A stretch of 19,679 nucleotides of DNA from SFWF01 sp045539095 (lineage in GTDB: Bacteria > Bacillota > Clostridia > Oscillospirales > Acutalibacteraceae). Positions 15,470 to 19,679 of this stretch are shown here, one piece after another. The notes under the pieces were generated by a model. That model was given only the letters and a program-made list of their open reading frames with translations, did not search any database and was not told the origin of the DNA. Both the position numbers and the translations under genes were made by a program. Location: assembly GCA_045539095.1 (NCBI GenBank), contig JAZQER010000055.1:1-19679 (forward strand). Direction: 5' to 3'. Numbering within the stretch: the stretch's first letter is position 1; every line of letters starts with the position of its first letter.

Positions 15470-16543
15470 CTAATTCTTTATATCTTCAAGAGAACTTAGT
15501 ATTTTTACATTTTTAAGGTTGAGCGTATCATCCGACATATAGCCTTCTAGCACCTTACTATAATGTTGCGCCATAGGATTATCTTTAAGGGAACAAAGCG
15601 GATACAAATAATATGCGATTGGACTGCAAGCGAGTGCGGTTGTTACGGTAAGTATACTTCCTGACAGAGAGGTTAAGAAAAACATGCCGTCATAACGACC
15701 GTTTATGACCAGCGCTTCAAGCGGCGCAGCCGACTCCTCTTCAACAACAAAGCCTGCATTTACATACTTTGTTTTATCATCTCTCGGATGAACCTTAACG
15801 AGAAGATTTTCCTTTCCGACAACGCCAGCTATCATATTAGCAAGTTCTAGCTCGCCGATAGGTTGTCCGCCCTCAATATCATATATGCAAGGCAGATACA
15901 GATATTTCTCGTCTCGTACTCCGTCGTTTGTACCGATATCAAAAATTTCATTAATAATCCAGCGCAGGTCTTTATCCTGATTTAAAATCTTTGGAATAGC
16001 AACAGCATTTAACTCTCCGTTATAGGCTTTTGGATTGAAGCAATAAAAAGCCTCGCATTCGCTTCTCATATTATTGAGGCCTAAAAGCGATCTCAACTTA
16101 TATATAGCCTTTAACTCACCGCAGGTTTCCGATTTTGTCTGATAGGAAAAAATCCCCTCTTCAAACCTATTGCAGACCATATTTTTATTTTTCCTCTTTA
16201 GATAGGCATAAATATGGTGCGCCGGAATGTCATAGTTATATCCGATAAGTTCATCAAAGCTCAAAGCATCATCGATTCCTATATGGTTTTTTCCATAAAA
16301 CCCATACCATATATTTTTCAGACGGTCGAAGATGTTTTTTCGGCTTATAGTCGCGTTGATATCATAAAACCAAATCTTTTTAAAGAAGCCGCTCTTTTCA
16401 AGACGGGCAAATACCTCTCGCGCTCCTTTTGAACTGTCTGTAAGAATAAGATATACATTGTCATTCTTTTTCAGAGTGATTTTCATCTGTATTGCTACTA
16501 TTAACTGATAATAGGTGTTGCAAATAAACAGTATATTTTTCAT
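15470..16543 (-). CDS. Bacterial sialyltransferase-like glycosyltransferase (GT52/polysialyltransferase type)
   Basis: A 357-residue soluble GT-B-like protein. It opens with MKNILFICNTYYQLIVAIQ, the CNTPYQL-type start of GT52 and polysialyltransferase-like proteins. It has all three short motifs shared by GT-B bacterial sialyltransferases: an acidic EEG (128-130), VHPRDD (251-256) with the HP pair, and a serine motif TSLSGS (291-296). It should transfer a CMP-activated sugar onto the growing repeat unit at the inner membrane face. The presence of a CMP-sugar synthetase gene in the same cluster supports this. Sialic acid itself is not proven as the donor. An AAGG nine bases before the ATG supports the start; 19 bases separate it from the GT2 gene. 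Confidence 0.75.
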   Translation of the reverse strand: MKNILFICNTYYQLIVAIQMKITLKKNDNVYLILTDSSKGAREVFARLEKSGFFKKIWFYDINATISRKNIFDRLKNIWYGFYGKNHIGIDDALSFDELIGYNYDIPAHHIYAYLKRKNKNMVCNRFEEGIFSYQTKSETCGELKAIYKLRSLLGLNNMRSECEAFYCFNPKAYNGELNAVAIPKILNQDKDLRWIINEIFDIGTNDGVRDEKYLYLPCIYDIEGGQPIGELELANMIAGVVGKENLLVKVHPRDDKTKYVNAGFVVEEESAAPLEALVINGRYDGMFFLTSLSGSILTVTTALACSPIAYYLYPLCSLKDNPMAQHYSKVLEGYMSDDTLNLKNVKILSSLEDIKN

Positions 16544-16562
16544 AATTCTATGCCTTATAACA

Positions 16563-17543
16563 TTATTTTTTTAATCGTATCCTTTGACCTGTCCTACATA
16601 AAAGTCTGAATATATTCGGCGAAAAATAAAATACTCGTAAAGCGATTCGCCTCGAAAAGGGAATTACCTTAATATTTTTTATTATATCTGACTTATTCCG
16701 GGATAAAAATTCCATCGGAATTAAAAGGTCAAGTTCTGTCTCTCCTAAATAATAGTAATTAAAACAAGTGCTTATTGCAAAATGCGCAGCCTTTGCGCAA
16801 CACTTACCTGCAATATCCGGATGATGTACAACAGAGTAATCGTAATGTTCTTTAAATCCCAAAAATATATGATACGGCTTTAATGGGTTTGGTTTTCTGG
16901 ATATCCCCGTAGGATTCACCCGATAGTTATAGTACGGCTCAGCTACAAACCCCACCGTTTCTGCTGCGGCAAAAGCCTTAAATGTGGTCGGGATATCCTC
17001 ATAAAGTCTTCCCTCGGGAAAGCGCACACCATCCCAGCATTTTCTTCTATATAGTCCTTGGACAACCTGACTTCCGATAGTGTCGAGAAGAATCTCCCTA
17101 GTGATACGACTACCGTCATAAATAGAACCAGTCGGAAAATGTTCAAAACAAGGTTCGATCGCTTGTTTGCCATCGGTCTTTATACCCTCACAACAAACAA
17201 TATCAAGAGTATATTTAATCATCATATCCATCATAACGCGATATGCATCTGTTTCCAGCCAATCATCACTGTCAACAAAGGCAATGTATTCGCCTGTACA
17301 GGCATCAAGCCCTGCATTACGCGCCGAGGATAGCCCTCGGTTTTCTTTATGTATGACTCGAACTTTTTCATTTTTTTGCGCATAGCTATCACAAATAGCC
17401 GCGCTACCATCCGAGGAACCGTCATCAATAAGAATTATCTCCAGAGCACTGTAGCTTTGCCCTATAAGAGAATCAACACATTGCTCAATATACTTTTCCA
17501 CATTGTATACGGGAACTATTACACTAATTAATGCTTGACTCAC
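16563..17543 (-). CDS. Family 2 glycosyltransferase
   Basis: A 326-residue GT-A-fold GT2. ISVIVPVYNVEKYI (6-19) begins the fold, IDDGSSDGS (39-47) binds nucleotide, ENRGLSSARNAGL (67-79) follows, and DSDD (91-94) is the metal-binding DxD-type motif. The enzyme should add one sugar from a nucleotide-sugar donor to the lipid-linked repeat unit in the cytoplasm. Donor and linkage cannot be told. It starts with GTG overlapping the polymerase stop by four bases (GTGA), so translation is coupled. The C-terminal third is basic and amphipathic, as in membrane-associated GT2 enzymes of capsule loci. Confidence 0.92.
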   Translation of the reverse strand: MSQALISVIVPVYNVEKYIEQCVDSLIGQSYSALEIILIDDGSSDGSAAICDSYAQKNEKVRVIHKENRGLSSARNAGLDACTGEYIAFVDSDDWLETDAYRVMMDMMIKYTLDIVCCEGIKTDGKQAIEPCFEHFPTGSIYDGSRITREILLDTIGSQVVQGLYRRKCWDGVRFPEGRLYEDIPTTFKAFAAAETVGFVAEPYYNYRVNPTGISRKPNPLKPYHIFLGFKEHYDYSVVHHPDIAGKCCAKAAHFAISTCFNYYYLGETELDLLIPMEFLSRNKSDIIKNIKVIPFSRRIALRVFYFSPNIFRLLCRTGQRIRLKK

Positions 17544-18715
17544 TCTTTCACCGCCATTTCACTATTCGACCGCTCAGGATGATCTGTATAGGCGCATAAT
17601 ATCCAGAAAATCGCCGAGCATACTCCCGGACCGTAAGGCGGATACCCTTCAAGCACAGATTCAACCAAATAAAAAACTGTTAAATAACAAACTACCTTTG
17701 TAACCGCACTAACCTCTCCAATATTTTCTTCCCTGAAATACGCAAAATTTTTGATCATGCGAGCAAGCCACGGCAATAATGCAGCGATACCGCCAAATAT
17801 ACCCAATGCGGCAAACACTCCAATATACAGGCAATCTACATAATAGTCCCCTGTTCCTGCCCAAAAATTATTGCCGAAAACTTCTATCGCTTTTTGCCAA
17901 TATCCAAGTCTTCCGCTGGAAAATTCATCCATATCGGCGCCCTCGTATCTGTCCAAAAACAACGCATGCCTTACAACACTCCAAAGATTGTCATTCGAGA
18001 TTATTACAATAAGTACAATGACAAATACTATAAAGATTAAAAATCTTTTCTTAATCGATCTCTGCGACAAAAAATAAAATAATAATACACACGCAAATCC
18101 GAGCAAAGCCGTACGACACTGTAAAAGTAATGATACCGTGATTAAGTAGCCCACACACAATAGGCGCAACAATGATTTAATTTTATTTTCTTCTTTAAAA
18201 TAAAACAACAAAATAATTGCTGCTGACATAAATATCTGAGCTGCCGAGTTTTTCGATGCATACAGATAAACCTCTGATTCTATCCAAGAACTCATCGACG
18301 GAACATATGTTACGTGTAAGTAGATTGCCAAAAAAACAGTGCATACACAGTATACTTTAAGCACCGTATTTAACTGTTTAGCCACCATATTGCCGGCCTG
18401 GTAAGAAACAATATATACAAAGAGCGGTATTAAAAGCACTTCGAAATAGTTGCTCAAAGAAACTGCTGACGAAGACATTGAAGTAATATAATTATGAATA
18501 AGTATAAAAATTTCCGAAAATATGAATAATAGCATATAACGGGTTATTGTTACCGTTCCCTTTGAGAAGATTGCTACGGCAAACAGAATTACCCACGACA
18601 CATACATTAACGGCCTAAAATATTGCTGATACTCAAGCATTTGGGAAAAAATTGTGAAAATTAACGCTACCGAAAACAAAAACGGTATCGTGATGTTATT
18701 TTTTGTAGTATTCAT
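17540..18715 (-). CDS. wzy: Wzy-like O-antigen/capsule repeat-unit polymerase
   Basis: A 391-residue membrane protein with about 10-12 hydrophobic segments and a large loop in the second half containing SSGRLGYWQKAIEVF followed by GTGDYY. The SGR...W...G-x-G pattern is the signature of the O-antigen ligase/polymerase superfamily (PF04932). In a cluster with a flippase, the expected job is polymerising repeat units at the outer membrane leaflet. A ligase role cannot be excluded from sequence, but polymerase fits a Gram-positive host. The ATG at 18715 shares one base with the stop codon of the preceding glycosyltransferase gene (TAATG). Confidence 0.88.
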   Translation of the reverse strand: MNTTKNNITIPFLFSVALIFTIFSQMLEYQQYFRPLMYVSWVILFAVAIFSKGTVTITRYMLLFIFSEIFILIHNYITSMSSSAVSLSNYFEVLLIPLFVYIVSYQAGNMVAKQLNTVLKVYCVCTVFLAIYLHVTYVPSMSSWIESEVYLYASKNSAAQIFMSAAIILLFYFKEENKIKSLLRLLCVGYLITVSLLLQCRTALLGFACVLLFYFLSQRSIKKRFLIFIVFVIVLIVIISNDNLWSVVRHALFLDRYEGADMDEFSSGRLGYWQKAIEVFGNNFWAGTGDYYVDCLYIGVFAALGIFGGIAALLPWLARMIKNFAYFREENIGEVSAVTKVVCYLTVFYLVESVLEGYPPYGPGVCSAIFWILCAYTDHPERSNSEMAVKE

Positions 18716-19679
18716 TAACTATCCCTTCTTTTAGTAAACCAATGCATACGGTTGACTCTCGCCAACTTAACAAGAATCTCTAAATGTCTTTCCGCCATTT
18801 TTTCGACTGTGTAGCCTTTTATTGTTTCAAGGCTCTTTTGCGCCATTTGCTCAGCTTTATTATCCGCCAATACAGCTTTTATCTTTTCGGCGAGCGCCTC
18901 GCTGTCACCGACGGGCACTATATACCCGTTTTCGCCGTCCTGAACAAGTTCAAGTCCCGCTATGCAACGGTCGGTTGTAATAATGGGCAGTCCATTCGCC
19001 ATAGCCTCATTAATAACAAGCCCCCAAATATCCTCTCGGGTCGGAAGAACAAAAAGGTCTGCGGCTTTATAATACTCTTTAAGCTCAGGCTTCGTTTTAA
19101 AGCCTTCAAAATGGATATTATCAAGACCCAGTTCTTCCTTAAGTTTTAAATACTCCTCCGTCGGTATCCCGCCAACAATATATATACCTGTATTCTTAGG
19201 CAGCTTTGCTGCCGATCTTAGTAGCACATCAAAGCCTTTTCGGTAGATGAACTGACCTACTGATAAAACAATTTTTTCCTCAGTCATACCAAGTTTTTCC
19301 CTCAGAGCGAGCTTTTCCTCACGGGTCGGCAGTTTCGCAATAATGTCCTCGTTTTTAAGAGAGGTAAACGGATATCTGTTTATCTTTTTCGGCACAGCAC
19401 CGTAATACTGCAAGAACTTATCAGATTCGGCGCTTGAACTGAAATAAGAATGAGCATGGCTTATTATAAACTTCTTCAACTGCTTTTTAAGCGGATTTTC
19501 ATCTTCTCTGATTATACCCCCGTCTATTTCGAGGGAAAAAGGAATCCTACTGAAAATAAGTTTGAAAATCGCCAACATTTCGGTTTTATACGCATAATTT
19601 GTTGCAATTATAAAATCATACTTGTTCTTTTTTATATTTTTTAATACAGAAAAATTGAATTTATTTTCCTTAATTTCTC
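18715..19679 (-). CDS. Family 4 glycosyltransferase, N-terminus beyond window edge
   Basis: A GT-B glycosyltransferase. The frame stays open from the stop at 18715 to the window edge, so the gene starts outside; about 321 codons are visible. The upstream residues KNKYDFIIATNYAYKTEML continue naturally into FKLIFSRIPFSLEIDG, so an internal ATG at 19578 is not the real start. The C-terminal Rossmann domain has LSVGQFIYRKGFDVLL, the KPELKEYYKAADLFVLPT block, and EDIWGLVINEAMANGLP, which contains the GT4 EX7E motif. It should transfer a nucleotide-activated sugar to the lipid-linked repeat unit. It is the first visible gene of the minus-strand cluster; any initiating phosphoglycosyltransferase and chain-length regulator would lie further to the right. 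Confidence 0.93.
   Translation of the reverse strand, partial: EIKENKFNFSVLKNIKKNKYDFIIATNYAYKTEMLAIFKLIFSRIPFSLEIDGGIIREDENPLKKQLKKFIISHAHSYFSSSAESDKFLQYYGAVPKKINRYPFTSLKNEDIIAKLPTREEKLALREKLGMTEEKIVLSVGQFIYRKGFDVLLRSAAKLPKNTGIYIVGGIPTEEYLKLKEELGLDNIHFEGFKTKPELKEYYKAADLFVLPTREDIWGLVINEAMANGLPIITTDRCIAGLELVQDGENGYIVPVGDSEALAEKIKAVLADNKAEQMAQKSLETIKGYTVEKMAERHLEILVKLARVNRMHWFTKRRDS

Noticed and set aside
17779..18077. Plus-strand open frames opposite the polymerase gene
   Set aside because: They are antisense shadows of a well-supported membrane protein and lack start signals.
18784..19149. 121-codon plus-strand frame opposite the GT4 gene
   Set aside because: It is antisense to a strongly conserved glycosyltransferase and shows no domain or ribosome binding site.
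1..19679. CRISPR array, tRNA, rRNA, transposase or phage genes
   Set aside because: No regularly spaced direct repeats, cloverleaf-like segments, rRNA-like stretches or transposase/integrase motifs were seen.

Overview
The window looks like a chromosomal segment of a low-to-moderate G+C Gram-positive bacterium of the class Clostridia, probably a gut Ruminococcaceae/Oscillospiraceae-type lineage. The evidence is the clostridial style of Tgt, QueA, Asd and DapA, strong AGGAG-type ribosome binding sites, frequent GTG and TTG starts, and sigma-A-like promoters. The species cannot be named from the sequence alone.

Left part (1-6.27 kb, housekeeping). On the minus strand, queA and the truncated tgt encode two steps of queuosine tRNA modification. 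A MITE/REP-like palindromic element separates them. Divergent from queA, across an AT-rich region with overlapping candidate promoters for both directions, is a compact plus-strand operon asd-dapA-dapB. It takes aspartyl phosphate to tetrahydrodipicolinate for lysine and peptidoglycan, and it ends in a strong intrinsic terminator. A single plus-strand gene follows with its own promoter: a PlsC-like acyltransferase with an added zinc-ribbon tail. It ends in a hairpin terminator that overlaps the 3' end of the facing gene.

Right part (6.25-19.68 kb, accessory). All genes are on the minus strand, read from beyond the right edge leftwards, as a Wzx/Wzy-type capsule or exopolysaccharide cluster. 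In transcription order they are: a GT4 glycosyltransferase (5' end outside the window), a Wzy-like polymerase, a GT2 glycosyltransferase, a bacterial sialyltransferase-like protein, a PP-loop/QueC-like ATPase of unknown role, a Wzx flippase, a CMP-sugar synthetase (NeuA/KdsB-like), the UDP-N-acetyl-L-fucosamine enzymes CapE and CapF, an NTP_transf_5-type putative nucleotidyltransferase, the third UDP-FucNAc enzyme CapG, and a short-chain dehydrogenase. Most junctions overlap or are separated by fewer than 25 bases, so this is probably one long transcription unit.

How the parts fit. CapE/CapF/CapG predict UDP-L-FucNAc as one building block. The cytidylyltransferase plus the sialyltransferase-like protein (EEG, HP and Ser-rich motifs) predict a second, CMP-activated acidic sugar, but no nonulosonate or Kdo synthase lies in the window. 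The least explained part is the PP-loop/Cys-cluster protein, a tailoring or activating enzyme candidate embedded between the sialyltransferase-like gene and the flippase. No tRNA, rRNA, CRISPR array, insertion sequence or phage gene was seen, and no gene-free stretch exceeds 300 bases.
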